From assembly GCA_002421605.1 (NCBI GenBank), contig DISJ01000020.1:248684-312683 (forward strand): a DNA stretch of 64,000 bases, given 5' to 3'. Of this stretch, positions 1 through 8,582 are shown piece by piece; position 1 is the first letter of the stretch; every line of letters begins with the position of its first letter. This DNA is from Rhodobacteraceae bacterium UBA6213. Lineage in GTDB: Bacteria > Pseudomonadota > Alphaproteobacteria > Rhodobacterales > Rhodobacteraceae. The position numbers were made by a program, and so were the translations under genes. Below the pieces are notes generated by a model. That model was not told the DNA's origin and searched no databases. It saw nothing but the letters and a program-made list of their open reading frames with translations.

Positions 1-1
1 C

Positions 2-520
2 TTCGCCAACATCCGCATCAAGAACGAAATGCTGGAAGGCATCGAGGGCGGCTACACGCTCGGGCCGGACGGTAAACAAACCTCGATCTATGATGCCTCG
101 ATGGCCTATCAGGACGCAGGCATCCCGCTGGTGATCTTTGGCGGCATCGAATACGGCGCTGGCTCCAGCCGCGACTGGGCGGCCAAGGGCACTAACCTGC
201 TCGGCGTCAAGGCAGTCATCGCGGAAAGCTTTGAACGTATCCACCGCTCGAACCTGATCGGCATGGGCGTGGTTCCGTTCGAGTTTACTGGCGGCGAGAA
301 TCGCAAAAGCCTCGGGCTCAAGGGCGATGAGGTGGTCACGATCGAAGGCCTGGAGGGCAAGATCGCGCCGCTAAGCCTGGTGCCCTGCACCATTCGTTAT
401 GCCGACGGGCGCGAGAAGACTATCCAGATCAAGAGCCGGATCGATACTGAGGTCGAGATCGAATACCTCGAAAACGGCGGCGTGCTGCACTACGTGCTGC
501 GCAACCTCGCCAAGTCGTAA
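2..520 (+). CDS. acnA: Aconitate hydratase, C-terminal part (5' end outside window)
   Basis: This is the swivel domain (domain 4) of a monomeric AcnA-type aconitase, which interconverts citrate and isocitrate in the TCA cycle using a 4Fe-4S cluster. The frame is open from the window edge and ends in TAA. The motif [13 protein letters not shown], which in aconitases carries the substrate-contacting Ser and Arg, lies near residue 55. Further on are the family-typical [19 protein letters not shown] and a C-terminus ending VLRNLAKS. The Fe-S ligand cysteines and the catalytic core lie upstream of the window. The gene converges on ccmG across a strong terminator. Confidence 0.96.
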   Translation, partial: FANIRIKNEMLEGIEGGYTLGPDGKQTSIYDASMAYQDAGIPLVIFGGIEYGAGSSRDWAAKGTNLLGVKAVIAESFERIHRSNLIGMGVVPFEFTGGENRKSLGLKGDEVVTIEGLEGKIAPLSLVPCTIRYADGREKTIQIKSRIDTEVEIEYLENGGVLHYVLRNLAKS

Positions 521-540
521 ACCTCTGCCCACACACACGA

Positions 541-570
541 AAGGCCCCGGAGCGATCCGGGGCCTTTTCT
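541..570. terminator. Bidirectional rho-independent terminator between acnA and ccmG
   Basis: A perfect 10-bp stem, AAGGCCCCGG/CCGGGGCCTT, encloses the 6-nt loop AGCGAT and is followed by TTCT on the + strand. The A-rich side before the stem gives a T run on the other strand. It lies between the converging acnA and ccmG genes and can serve both. Confidence 0.92.
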
Positions 571-593
571 CATTTCGACGGGTAGCGGCGTCG

Positions 594-1127
594 TTACTTC
601 GCTGCAAAATGCTCGCGAATGCGGTTGTTGACGACATTGGGCGTCAGAGCCCCGGCAAAGCGGTAAAGAACCTGCCCATCCCCGTCGATCACGAAGGTTT
701 CCGGCACACCGTAAACGCCCCAGTTCACCGCCGTATCGCGCCCGGAAAGGTCGGCACCGACCGCCGCATAGGGGTTGCCCATGTCGTTCAGAAACTTCAA
801 CGCCGCGTCAGGCTCATCCTTGTAGTTGACGCCGTAAACCGGCATCCCCTCTGCCGAAAGCTGGGTGATCAGCGGGTGCTCAATACGGCAGGGCGCACAC
901 CAACTGGCCCAGAAGTTCACCAGTTTGACGTTGCCATCTTTCAGAACGTCCGAGGTTAGCGGGGGCAGATCGGCCATCGCCGTGACCACCAGCGCCGGAG
1001 CCTCTTGCCCGATCAGCGCCGAAGGCAGCGCGCGCGGATCATCACGCTCCATGCCCCACACAAAGACCCCGGCAAGTGCCGCAAATACCAGTGGTGGCAA
1101 AATCGCGAGCGGTGAAAGCTTAGCCAT
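594..1127 (-). CDS. ccmG: Thiol:disulfide interchange protein CcmG/DsbE (cytochrome c maturation)
   Basis: Membrane-anchored periplasmic thioredoxin of 177 aa that reduces apocytochrome c cysteines before heme attachment. Residues 7-25 form the N-terminal membrane anchor. The redox motif WCAPC sits in VNFWASWCAPCRIEHP (about residues 71-86), and the cis-proline loop GVYGVPETFVID near residue 138 is typical of CcmG. It is the last gene of ccmABCDG, and its start overlaps the end of ccmD by 8 nt. The window's own diheme and class II cytochromes c are plausible clients. Confidence 0.95.
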   Translation of the reverse strand: MAKLSPLAILPPLVFAALAGVFVWGMERDDPRALPSALIGQEAPALVVTAMADLPPLTSDVLKDGNVKLVNFWASWCAPCRIEHPLITQLSAEGMPVYGVNYKDEPDAALKFLNDMGNPYAAVGADLSGRDTAVNWGVYGVPETFVIDGDGQVLYRFAGALTPNVVNNRIREHFAAK

Positions 1128-1281
1128 TCGATTTCATCTCCATCCGCGCTTCCTGTGCCGCAAGGGCGCGTTTCACCCGCGCGGACCGCCAAAGCGACTG
1201 CACCACGATCACGGCCAACAGCAAAACCGTCACACCATAGGCGGACATCACCGTAGTGGCATATTTGCCAAGCTCGATCAT
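1120..1281 (-). CDS. ccmD: Heme exporter protein CcmD (53 aa)
   Basis: Small single-pass membrane protein that helps release holo-CcmE from the CcmABC heme-handling complex. The start ATG overlaps the ccmC stop as TGATG, and the stop lies inside the ccmG start region. The sequence begins MIELGKYATTVMSAYG. A hydrophobic segment (about residues 16-30) is followed by a basic cytoplasmic tail, WRSARVKRAL, which is the usual CcmD layout. The call rests on size, topology and position between ccmC and ccmG. Confidence 0.9.
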   Translation of the reverse strand: MIELGKYATTVMSAYGVTVLLLAVIVVQSLWRSARVKRALAAQEARMEMKSNG

Positions 1282-2009
1282 CATGCAGCCCTTTCGCGCA
1301 GTTCTAGCGCCCTGAGGCGGCGCGATCGAATTTCAGTTCGGGTGCGCAACAGCACCAGCGCCACAAAAAGCAATATGAACCCCGCGATACTGATGAGCAG
1401 CGGGAAGTAATAGATATCCGAGACATTCTCTTCCGCATCGAGCGAAAGGCTCGCACCCTGATGCAGGCCCTGATTCCAGAAGTTCACCGCATAGCGGCTC
1501 AGCAGCGCAAAAACCGAACCCACAAGGCAAAGTACGCCGGTCAGGTCAGCTGCGGTATCTGGGTTCTCGATCGCTTCCCAAAGCGCCATGTAGCCAAGGT
1601 AAAACAGGAACAGAATCAGGAACGAAGTCAGACGCGGATCCCACGCCCACCATGTGCCCCACATCGGCTGCCCCCAGATCGCCCCGGTAAACAGCGCGAT
1701 CAGCGTCATCACCAGCCCGATCGGCGCCGCCGCCTTGGCCGCCAGTGCCGAAACATGGTGCCGCCGGATCAACCAGATCAGCGAAGTCACCAGCATCATC
1801 GCCCAGATGTTGATCGCCATCATCGCGGCGGGCACGTGTACATAAAGGATCTTGACCGTCGAGCCGAACCCTTCGGCCTCAGGTGTAAAGAAAAATCCCC
1901 AGATCAGCCCCACCACAATCGCCGACACGGCCAGCCCCGTAACCCAGGGCAAGGCCCAGGACGAGGTCTGCATGAACTTCTTCGGATTGGCATATTCCCA
2001 GATCGACAT
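1281..2009 (-). CDS. ccmC: Heme exporter/ligand protein CcmC
   Basis: Integral membrane protein of 242 aa with six predicted helices that presents heme to CcmE in system I cytochrome c biogenesis. The periplasmic tryptophan-rich WWD motif WGTWWAWDPRLTS is present near residue 120. The two conserved histidine regions are YVHVPAA (about residue 58) and NQGLHQGASLS (about residue 182). It is translationally coupled to ccmD downstream by TGATG. A 63-nt gap without obvious sites separates it from ccmB. Confidence 0.96.
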   Translation of the reverse strand: MSIWEYANPKKFMQTSSWALPWVTGLAVSAIVVGLIWGFFFTPEAEGFGSTVKILYVHVPAAMMAINIWAMMLVTSLIWLIRRHHVSALAAKAAAPIGLVMTLIALFTGAIWGQPMWGTWWAWDPRLTSFLILFLFYLGYMALWEAIENPDTAADLTGVLCLVGSVFALLSRYAVNFWNQGLHQGASLSLDAEENVSDIYYFPLLISIAGFILLFVALVLLRTRTEIRSRRLRALELRERAA

Positions 2010-2072
2010 GGCGCTTGGCTACCTTTCTTGCGGCGGGCACTCAATTCACTATCACGTCACTCGCGCGCGCTT

Positions 2073-2729
2073 CTAGCGCAGATTGACGCGGATTGCGGCG
2101 GCTGAGGCAAACGGCACCAGCGCAATGCATGCCGCCGTAATCCCCGCCAGAAACAGCATCGGAACCGCAGTCGCCCCACCCTCGGCACCGCGCTTGATCA
2201 ACTCCGCGCCAAAAAGCAGCGTCGGCACATAAAGCGGCAGCACCAACAGCGATAAAAGCAGACCGCCCCGTTTCAGCCCCACCGTCAACGCAGCGCCGAA
2301 GGCTCCCAGCACCGAAAGCGCCGGCGTGCCAATGGCAAGCGACAGCACCAGCCACGGATAGGCCGGCCCGGGCAGGTTCAGCAGAACCCCGAACACCGGC
2401 GCCGCTAGCACCAGCGGCAACCCGGTGGTCAACCAGTGCGCGAAGGCTTTGATGCTGACCACCGCTTCCATCGGAATTGGCGCAGTCGCCAGAAGATCAA
2501 GCGAGCCGTCTTCGAAATCGAGCGCAAAAATGCGGTCAAGCGACAAAAGACACGCCAAAAGCGCGCCAACCCAAAGGATGCCTGGCGCAATCCGCGCCAG
2601 TGTGCCACCTTCCGGCCCCACGCCAAACGGCACCAGCACCGTGACGATCAGAAAAAACGCGAGCGACAGCCCGAAACCGCCCCCAGCGCGCACCGCGAGC
2701 CGCAGATCCCGCAGTAAAAGCGCGATCAT
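2073..2729 (-). CDS. ccmB: Heme exporter protein CcmB
   Basis: Permease subunit (218 aa, about six membrane helices) of the CcmAB ABC complex, which powers release of holo-CcmE from CcmC. The N-terminus MIALLLRDLRLAVRAGGGFG and the segment DRIFALDFEDGSLDLL are characteristic of the family. It follows ccmA after 130 nt, an unusually long gap in this otherwise tight operon, and that gap holds a strong hairpin. Confidence 0.95.
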   Translation of the reverse strand: MIALLLRDLRLAVRAGGGFGLSLAFFLIVTVLVPFGVGPEGGTLARIAPGILWVGALLACLLSLDRIFALDFEDGSLDLLATAPIPMEAVVSIKAFAHWLTTGLPLVLAAPVFGVLLNLPGPAYPWLVLSLAIGTPALSVLGAFGAALTVGLKRGGLLLSLLVLPLYVPTLLFGAELIKRGAEGGATAVPMLFLAGITAACIALVPFASAAAIRVNLR

Positions 2730-2760
2730 GCCCTACCCTCCCGGTGCAAACTGCTTGGTG

Positions 2761-2827
2761 CGCCTCCGGCGGGGATATTTTGACTGAAGCATTTGATCTG
2801 CTTCAGAAAGAAATATCCCCCGCGGAG
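2761..2827 (-). repeat. Intercistronic hairpin carrying a 30-bp repeat also found at 50665
   Basis: On the minus strand the ccmA-ccmB gap reads GGGGATATTT, a short spacer, CTGAAGCA, a 7-nt loop, TGCTTCAG and AAATATCCCC, so it folds into a long two-part stem (about 2771-2821). Positions 2761-2790 match the reverse complement of 50665-50694 at 29 of 30 bases. It may limit read-through or stabilise mRNA between ccmA and ccmB. No T run follows, so it is not a classical terminator. Confidence 0.75.
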
Positions 2828-2859
2828 CGCAGCGCGGGTGCCGGTCGCGACTCGCCCGC

Positions 2860-3498
2860 TCATGTGAAGGCCTCGTCAAAGCCACCGCGCACACCACCCG
2901 CTTCCGGGCTGCGCGCCTTGAGCGCCGTCAGATCAAGCGTTACCGCCTCGCCAACGCCAATGTCGATATGCGTGGCAATCAGCGCGGCGCCGCCCTCTGC
3001 CAAATGTGCGCGCAGGGCGGTGGCGAAAAGCGCCACCGATGCGCCGTCAAGCGAAACCGTAGGTTCATCGAGCACCCAGACCGGGCGCCCCGTGACCAAT
3101 AGCCGCGCCAGCCCCAAGCGCCGCTTTTGCCCTGCCGAAAGGCTCATCGCCGCGCGCGCCGCAAGAGCTTCGAGGTTCATCGCAGCCAGAGCTGGAGCAA
3201 GCCGGTGGGACTGCCCATAGATCGCGGCCCAGAATGCAAGGTTTTCGCTCACGCTCAGCGTCGCTTTCAGGCCGTCGGCGTGGGCGCCGTAGGCGATGAT
3301 ATCGGGCGATGCCAGTATCCGCCCGGCAAGTGGTGGTTGCAGGCCTGCAACGGTGCGCAGCAGCGTGGTTTTGCCACAGCCATTCGGGCCGCGCAGCACC
3401 AGCGCCTGTCCGGCGCCAAGCGCAAAGCTCACACCCTCCAGAATGGCTATTCCGCCACGCGCCACCGCGAGCGAGTCAAGCGTAAGCAGCGCGGCCAT
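2860..3498 (-). CDS. ccmA: Heme exporter ATP-binding protein CcmA
   Basis: ATPase of the CcmAB complex, 212 aa. Walker A is [13 protein letters not shown] (about residues 38-50). The ABC signature is [15 protein letters not shown] (about 119-133), followed by Walker B ending [12 protein letters not shown]. The H-loop is ATHIDIG. It starts 3 nt after the Mth938-domain gene, so it is probably transcribed with secDF as well as ccm genes. The C-terminal tail is unremarkable. Confidence 0.95.
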   Translation of the reverse strand: MAALLTLDSLAVARGGIAILEGVSFALGAGQALVLRGPNGCGKTTLLRTVAGLQPPLAGRILASPDIIAYGAHADGLKATLSVSENLAFWAAIYGQSHRLAPALAAMNLEALAARAAMSLSAGQKRRLGLARLLVTGRPVWVLDEPTVSLDGASVALFATALRAHLAEGGAALIATHIDIGVGEAVTLDLTALKARSPEAGGVRGGFDEAFT

Positions 3499-3501
3499 CC
3501 C

Positions 3502-3867
3502 CTAGGCCTCGACGGGCAAGGGCAAAAGTGCGGCGGCAACACGCCGCCCCTCGGCCAGTATGTGATTGTAGCTGCGCGCCGCTATGGCCGTTGCCATCGC
3601 CTCGTGCATCAGCCCTGCGCGCAGGAGTTCGCCCTTCAGCGCGGGGGGCAAGGCAGTGATCGCCGCGCCGGTGCCGAAGATGACCAGATCGACCCGCCCT
3701 GCCAGCGCCGCGATTGAAGCGGTGTCGGCAAACCCGCCCCAAGGGGTGACCGCCTCGGCAAAAATCAAAAGCGGGCCATGCACAACTTGCCCTGCGACGC
3801 GAAAGAACCCCGGTCCGATACTGTCGATTGGCAGCCCTTCGCCAAATTCGGCCTCAAGGAACTGCAT
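3502..3867 (-). CDS. Mth938-like domain protein (DUF498), 121 aa
   Basis: Small soluble protein of the Mth938/DUF498 family, whose biochemical role is not established. Features seen are IDSIGPGFFRVAGQ near the N-terminus, a central FADTASIAAL and VDLVIFGTGAAITALPP, which match the family's Rossmann-like core. The frame extends upstream to 3981, but the ATG at 3867 is chosen because it begins at the family-typical position and overlaps the secF stop by 14 nt. It sits in the conserved order secD-secF-mth938-ccm seen in related genomes. Confidence 0.85.
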   Translation of the reverse strand: MQFLEAEFGEGLPIDSIGPGFFRVAGQVVHGPLLIFAEAVTPWGGFADTASIAALAGRVDLVIFGTGAAITALPPALKGELLRAGLMHEAMATAIAARSYNHILAEGRRVAAALLPLPVEA

Positions 3868-4828
3868 CGAAACCCTCTGTCTGCGGATCGACCGCAGGCT
3901 TTTTCGGTTCGCGGTTGACACCAAGATAGAGCACGATGTTCTTGGCCACGAACACCGAGGAATAGGTACCCACGACCACACCCCAGGTCATGGCAAAGAC
4001 AAAGCCGCGGATCACGTCGCCACCCAGCACCAGCAGCGTGATCAGCGCGACAAGCGTGGTGCCCGAGGTCATCACGGTGCGACTAAGCGTTTCGTTGACC
4101 GAGATGTTCATCACATCGCGCAGCGGCATCACTTTGTATTTTACGAGGTTTTCGCGCAGCCGGTCGAATACGACCACAGTGTCGTTGATCGAGTAGCCCA
4201 AAATCGTCAGAAGCGCTGCGATGATGGACAGATCGAACTTGAGCTGCAGCGCCGCAAATATGCCGACCGTCACAACTACGTCATGCACGAGTGCCGCAAC
4301 AGCGCCCACGGCATATTGCCACTCAAACCTCAGCCAGATGTAGAACAGGATCGCAGCATTCGCGGCGAGCACCGCCAGCAGCGCGGTCTGGATCAGCTCA
4401 CCCGAGACTTTTGGGCCGACCGATTCGACCGAAACGAAGATCACTGCGGGATCAGTGGCTTGCACAGCCGCTTCGATCGCAGCCACCATTTCTGGCGTCG
4501 CGCTTTCGGCCCCCGACTGCGCCTGGATGCGGATCATCGCCACATGCTTGTCTGCCGCAAAAGTGGGGTCGAACACCTCGGTGATTGTGACATCACCAAG
4601 GTTCAGCGGCGAGACCGCCGCGCGGTAAGCCGCAACATCGATGGCTGTTGTGGTTTCGGTGCGGATCGTGGTGCCGCCCTTGAAGTCGATACCGAAATTG
4701 AGCCCCATTGTCGCGATCAGCACGATCGAGACCAGCACCATCAGAACCGAAAAACCAAAGGTTCCCGCCTGCCAGCGGAAAAAGTTGATCGTGGTGTGTT
4801 CGGGGACGAGTTTGAGACGAAATGCCAT
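3854..4828 (-). CDS. secF: Protein translocase subunit SecF
   Basis: Inner-membrane subunit (324 aa) of the SecDF complex, which uses the proton motive force to aid protein export through SecYEG. The first membrane helix near residue 25 leads into GLNFGIDFKGGT. After a periplasmic domain, the five-helix C-terminal block contains the GYSINDTVVVFDRLREN signature. It follows secD by 9 nt. The C-terminus ends in a Lys/Pro-rich tail and overlaps the next gene. Confidence 0.97.
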   Translation of the reverse strand: MAFRLKLVPEHTTINFFRWQAGTFGFSVLMVLVSIVLIATMGLNFGIDFKGGTTIRTETTTAIDVAAYRAAVSPLNLGDVTITEVFDPTFAADKHVAMIRIQAQSGAESATPEMVAAIEAAVQATDPAVIFVSVESVGPKVSGELIQTALLAVLAANAAILFYIWLRFEWQYAVGAVAALVHDVVVTVGIFAALQLKFDLSIIAALLTILGYSINDTVVVFDRLRENLVKYKVMPLRDVMNISVNETLSRTVMTSGTTLVALITLLVLGGDVIRGFVFAMTWGVVVGTYSSVFVAKNIVLYLGVNREPKKPAVDPQTEGFDAVP

Positions 4829-4837
4829 GGCTGCCCC

Positions 4838-6502
4838 TCAGACGGTGATGGTTTTCGGACGGCGGCGCTCGAACCAGAACACCATCAATAACCGAGTTAC
4901 AAAGATCGCGGTGAAGACCGAGGTGGCGATACCCACCGTCAGTGTGACCGCAAAGCCGCGCACCGGGCCGGACCCGGCCACAAACAGGATCACTGCGGTG
5001 ATGAAAGTGGTGATGTTGGCATCGACAATTGCCGACATCGCCTTTTCATATCCAAGCTCGATTGCCCGCGCAGGACCGCGCGCGGTGTGCAGCTCTTCTC
5101 GGATGCGTTCAAACACCAGCACGTTGGCGTCGACCGCCATTCCGATGGTCAGCACGATCCCGGCAATACCGGGCAGTGTCAGGGTGCCGCCGATCAGCGA
5201 CAGCACACCAAAGATCAGCGCCATGTTGACGCCAAGCGCGACCGTGGCAAAGACGCCGAACAGCCCGTAGGAGGCGATCATGAACACCACGACCAAGACC
5301 ATGCCCACGGATGCGGCAAGGCTGCCTGCGTCTATGCTGTCTTGCCCAAGTTCTGGGCCGATGGTGCGTTCTTCCAGAAAGATCATTTTCGCCGGCAGTG
5401 CGCCTGCACGCAGCAGCACGGCCAGATTGGTCGAGCTTTCGACGGTGAAGTTGCCGGTGATGATCCCCGAGCCGCCGGGAATATGGCTTTGGATGACCGG
5501 TGCCGAAATCACTTCGTTGTCGAGCACGATGGCGAATAGTTTGCCGATATTGGCGCCGGTATATTCGCCAAACTTGCGCGCGCCCGAAGGGTTGAAGCGG
5601 AACGAGACCGCGGGGCTGCCGTTCTGATCAAAGTCAGGGCGCGCGTCGGTGAGTTCTTCGCCGGTCACCACGGGCACCGCATCAAGCGTATAGTAAAGCC
5701 CCTTTTCCTCGATCGAGGGGTAGATCACTTCGCCCACACCGGCAATTGCGTTGGCATCAGAGCCGCGCGCGATGACCGGCTGGAAGGCAAGCTGTGCGGT
5801 CGTGCCAATCAGGGCCTTCAGCTCTTCTGCCGAACCGATGCCGGGCACCTGAATCAAGATCCGATCACTGCCCTGGCGCTGGATCGTTGGCTCGCGGGTG
5901 CCAACTTCATCGACGCGTCGGCGGATGATCTCGAGGCTTTGCTGCATTGTTCGGCTATCGGTTGCGGTCTTTTCGGCGTCCGAGAGCGTGATGACGATCT
6001 GGTCGCCCTCGGCGCTGATCGCAAGATCGTTCTGCCCGATCCCGGACAGCGACACGACCGGCGTGGCCAAAGTGGCGGCCAGTTCCAGCGCCCGTGTCAT
6101 TGCGGCAGGCTCACCGATCTGCACACGTAAGGTGTCAGCGTCAGAGGGCGCACGGCGCACCGCGCCAATGGTGGCGCGCTCATCGGCCAGCACATTGCGC
6201 AGTTCGGGCCAAAGCGCATCCATCCGCGCCTTGTACACATCGGCCAATTGCACCTCGGCCAATAGCTGCGCGCCGCCGCGCAGGTCCAGCCCGAGGTTGA
6301 CTAGCCCAGAGGGTAGCCAATCGGGCCAGCCAGCACGCGCTGTGGCTTGTTCTTCGGTCTCGAAACCGGCGGAGGCGGCGGCGGCGAGCGCGTCGTTATG
6401 CGCCTCGACCCGCGCGTAGAACAGGTTCGGCGCAGCGTAGATGATCCCGAGCACGCACACCCCGATGATCAAGACCCGCTTCCACAGCGATATTTGCAGC
6501 AT
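4838..6502 (-). CDS. secD: Protein translocase subunit SecD
   Basis: SecD, 554 aa, the larger half of the SecDF export motor. After one N-terminal helix comes GLDLRGGAQLL (about residues 72-82). Then comes the periplasmic head, including a base domain with TREPTIQRQGSDRILIQVPG. The C-terminal six-helix RND-like block has GMAVDANVLVFERIREE, which carries the proton-pathway Asp. Order yajC-secD-secF is canonical, with 10 nt to yajC. Confidence 0.97.
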   Translation of the reverse strand: MLQISLWKRVLIIGVCVLGIIYAAPNLFYARVEAHNDALAAAASAGFETEEQATARAGWPDWLPSGLVNLGLDLRGGAQLLAEVQLADVYKARMDALWPELRNVLADERATIGAVRRAPSDADTLRVQIGEPAAMTRALELAATLATPVVSLSGIGQNDLAISAEGDQIVITLSDAEKTATDSRTMQQSLEIIRRRVDEVGTREPTIQRQGSDRILIQVPGIGSAEELKALIGTTAQLAFQPVIARGSDANAIAGVGEVIYPSIEEKGLYYTLDAVPVVTGEELTDARPDFDQNGSPAVSFRFNPSGARKFGEYTGANIGKLFAIVLDNEVISAPVIQSHIPGGSGIITGNFTVESSTNLAVLLRAGALPAKMIFLEERTIGPELGQDSIDAGSLAASVGMVLVVVFMIASYGLFGVFATVALGVNMALIFGVLSLIGGTLTLPGIAGIVLTIGMAVDANVLVFERIREELHTARGPARAIELGYEKAMSAIVDANITTFITAVILFVAGSGPVRGFAVTLTVGIATSVFTAIFVTRLLMVFWFERRRPKTITV

Positions 6503-6512
6503 GGATCAAAAC

Positions 6513-6851
6513 TCAGTTGGAATTGGCGGCGGCGGGCTCGGTTTTCGACAGCACTTGCGCAACGGTGCCCTTGACCACGCGCACCTTGACGCCGGTGGCG
6601 ATCTCGACCTCAAGCTCGCCATCTTCGCGTACATGCGTGACCTTGCCGATGATGCCGCCCTGCGTGACGACCTGATCGCCCCGGCGCAGCGATTCGACCA
6701 TCTTGCGGTGTTCCTTGACCTTCTTTTGCTGCGGCCGGATCAGCAGGAAATACATGATCGCGAAAATCAGAATCAGCGGGATGAACTGGGTCAGCGCCGA
6801 GCCTGTGGCGCCGCCGCCGAGAGCTTGGGCATAAGCGGGGGTTACGAACAT
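6513..6851 (-). CDS. yajC: Preprotein translocase subunit YajC
   Basis: Small single-pass SecDF partner (112 aa). It starts MFVTPAYAQALGGG, followed by one membrane helix (PLILIFAIMYFLLIRPQQKK), and the basic patch after the helix is diagnostic for YajC. The C-terminal domain contains GDQVVTQGGIIGKV. The ATG at 6851 is preferred because GAGG lies 8 nt upstream; an in-frame ATG at 6863 has no good ribosome site. Confidence 0.95.
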   Translation of the reverse strand: MFVTPAYAQALGGGATGSALTQFIPLILIFAIMYFLLIRPQQKKVKEHRKMVESLRRGDQVVTQGGIIGKVTHVREDGELEVEIATGVKVRVVKGTVAQVLSKTEPAAANSN

Positions 6852-6940
6852 GTCGGACCTCATGGTTGGAGTGCGCGGGGCGCCTGAAAAAGTTGCCGCA
6901 CCCTATCTGTGCACCCCGGCAATGGCAAGCAAGGGGTATG

Positions 6941-7786
6941 TTAGCGCGTAAAGCGCAAGGTCAAGCGCAAGGCATAGGCCGCATCGGTCAATTCAGGCGG
7001 GGCTGCGGTAAAGGGCGCGGCGGCGCGCGCGGCGGAAAGCGCCGCCTGATCGAGTGCTGCAAAGCCAGAGCTTTCGGCCACTTTGGCCGATTGCAATGCG
7101 CCATTGCGCGCGACTTCCAGCAGTAAGGTCACCGCTCCCTCGCCCCCGCCGACGGGGCTGCGCTGGCGCCGTTCCAGCGCCGCGCGCACCTCGGCACCCC
7201 AAGCGGCGTAGGCACTTTGTCGCGCAGTAGTGCTGGCGGTGGCGGCCTGTGCGGTGCCATCCGCGCCCGTCGCCCCACCCTGCCCCACACCCGCCGCGCG
7301 CAAGGCTGGGCGCGGCGCGGGCGGTGGCGCGGATGCGGGGGCAAGCGGTGCGGCGGGTTCTGCGGCTTCGGCAGTTGGTGCCTCGGCGCGCGGCAGCACC
7401 TCGGCGGGTTGCTCGCGGGGCAATGGATCAAATTGGGGTGGCGGCGCCGGCGCACGCGGGGCTGGGTCGCTTGCCACTAGGGTCGCGGGCACGGGTTGTA
7501 CCATGGACGCGGGCGCGGCATCTGGCACAGGTAATGGCGGCGGGGCGAGTGTGGCTTCCGGCGCGGCTTGCGGGGTTGCGGGCACTTCGGCCAAGGTCGG
7601 GGGGCTGTCCCACTGCGCCACCAATGCCGCCAGATCACCGGGGGCCGCTTGCAGCGTTGCCACCGCATCACCACCTTCGCCACCCGCGCCGCTGGCCGAT
7701 TGTGGCGGATCGAACCCGGCCAGAACCGCCAGATGCAGCGCGAGGGCGGCGGCAAGGCAGGCCAGTGCCGGGCCAAACCCGCTCAT
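6941..7786 (-). CDS. TonB-family energy transducer
   Basis: Protein of 281 aa with an N-terminal membrane anchor (residues 4-22, MSGFGPALACLAAALALHL). A long Pro/Ala-rich periplasm-spanning region follows (about 70-190). The C-terminal TonB domain carries VTLLLEVARNGALQSAKV and SSGFAALDQAAL. It transmits proton-motive energy from ExbBD to outer-membrane receptors. The ATG at 7786 overlaps the upstream exbD stop (ATGA). The frame extends further upstream, but that part lies inside exbD. No TonB-dependent receptor is in the window, so the substrate is unknown. Confidence 0.88.
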   Translation of the reverse strand: MSGFGPALACLAAALALHLAVLAGFDPPQSASGAGGEGGDAVATLQAAPGDLAALVAQWDSPPTLAEVPATPQAAPEATLAPPPLPVPDAAPASMVQPVPATLVASDPAPRAPAPPPQFDPLPREQPAEVLPRAEAPTAEAAEPAAPLAPASAPPPAPRPALRAAGVGQGGATGADGTAQAATASTTARQSAYAAWGAEVRAALERRQRSPVGGGEGAVTLLLEVARNGALQSAKVAESSGFAALDQAALSAARAAAPFTAAPPELTDAAYALRLTLRFTR

Positions 7787-8199
7787 GGCTGGCGTGTCAC
7801 AAGCGTTACCGCGCCAAAACCCGCCGCTGCAAGCCGCGGCATCAGCGCGGCGAGCGCCGCAGCGGGGGCATTTGCATCGGCACGCAGCAGCAACATCGGT
7901 GGTGCAACCGCGCAGTCTACGCTGGCGCAAAGCTCGGTGCGCGCCGCGGCCAATGCCACAAGAGCGGCGTCGCCAAGGGCGTCCGCAAAGCCCGGTTGCC
8001 CGGTTGCATCAAGATGCAGCGTCAAGCCCGCGTCGGGGGCGGCTATGCCCTCGGCCTCGGGCAGCGCCACGGCAAAGGGCTCGGGCGGGGCGAGCTTGGC
8101 CGCGATCAGGAAAAAGATCAGCAGCAGGAACACCACATTGATCATCGGCAGCAGGTTTTCAGCCGGGCGGCGGCGGGGCGGGGGCGCGAAATCCATCAT
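7783..8199 (-). CDS. exbD: ExbD/TolR-family protein 2, membrane Asp replaced by Asn
   Basis: Biopolymer-transport stator protein of 138 aa with one N-terminal helix and a periplasmic domain. The helix reads PMINVVFLLLIFFLIA, with Asn where the family has the essential proton-path Asp (codon AAT). The neighbouring first ExbD keeps Asp in PMIDVVFLLLVFF. The rest of the fold looks normal (residues 50-138), and the gene is tightly coupled by ATGA to both neighbours, so it is expressed and unlikely to be a decaying copy. Confidence 0.88.
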   Translation of the reverse strand: MMDFAPPPRRRPAENLLPMINVVFLLLIFFLIAAKLAPPEPFAVALPEAEGIAAPDAGLTLHLDATGQPGFADALGDAALVALAAARTELCASVDCAVAPPMLLLRADANAPAAALAALMPRLAAAGFGAVTLVTRQP

Positions 8200-8582
8200 G
8201 GCACCAGCAGCAACTGCGTCAGCCCCGCGCCACGCAGCGCATCGGCCACGGCAACAAGGTCTTGCACCGCAGCACCTTCATCCGCGCGCAACACCACCGC
8301 ATCGCTTGGGCCCGCCATCAGCGCACCTAACGCACCCACCAGCGCCCCGGGCGCGAGCGGCGCGCCATTAAGCCGCAGTGCCCCACCCGCGCCAATCTCG
8401 ACCAGCCGCGGCGGGCCAGACCATTCGGCCCCTTGCCCCGATGCCGCCAGCGAAAGGTTCAGCGCGCCTTCGGTGCCAAAGCGCGAGGCGAGCATGAAAA
8501 ACACCAGTAGCAAAAACACCACGTCGATCATCGGCGTCAGGCTGGCGCGGCGATGGCGACGGGGTGGGCCAAAGGAAAACAT
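8196..8582 (-). CDS. exbD: ExbD/TolR-family protein 1 (canonical Asp)
   Basis: Stator protein of 128 aa with basic N-terminus, a single membrane helix beginning LTPMIDVVFLLLVFFMLAS that contains the conserved Asp, and a periplasmic TolR-like domain. The ATG at 8582 overlaps the exbB stop as TGATG; a GTG one codon upstream is an alternative. With ExbB it forms the proton channel that drives the TonB-family protein at the operon's end. Confidence 0.9.
   Translation of the reverse strand: MFSFGPPRRHRRASLTPMIDVVFLLLVFFMLASRFGTEGALNLSLAASGQGAEWSGPPRLVEIGAGGALRLNGAPLAPGALVGALGALMAGPSDAVVLRADEGAAVQDLVAVADALRGAGLTQLLLVP

Noticed and set aside
3584..4891. Long + strand open frame opposite secF and the Mth938 gene
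   Set aside because: Both minus-strand genes are recognisable families in a tight operon; the + strand product is low-complexity His/Asp/Arg-rich, typical of antisense frames in GC-rich DNA.
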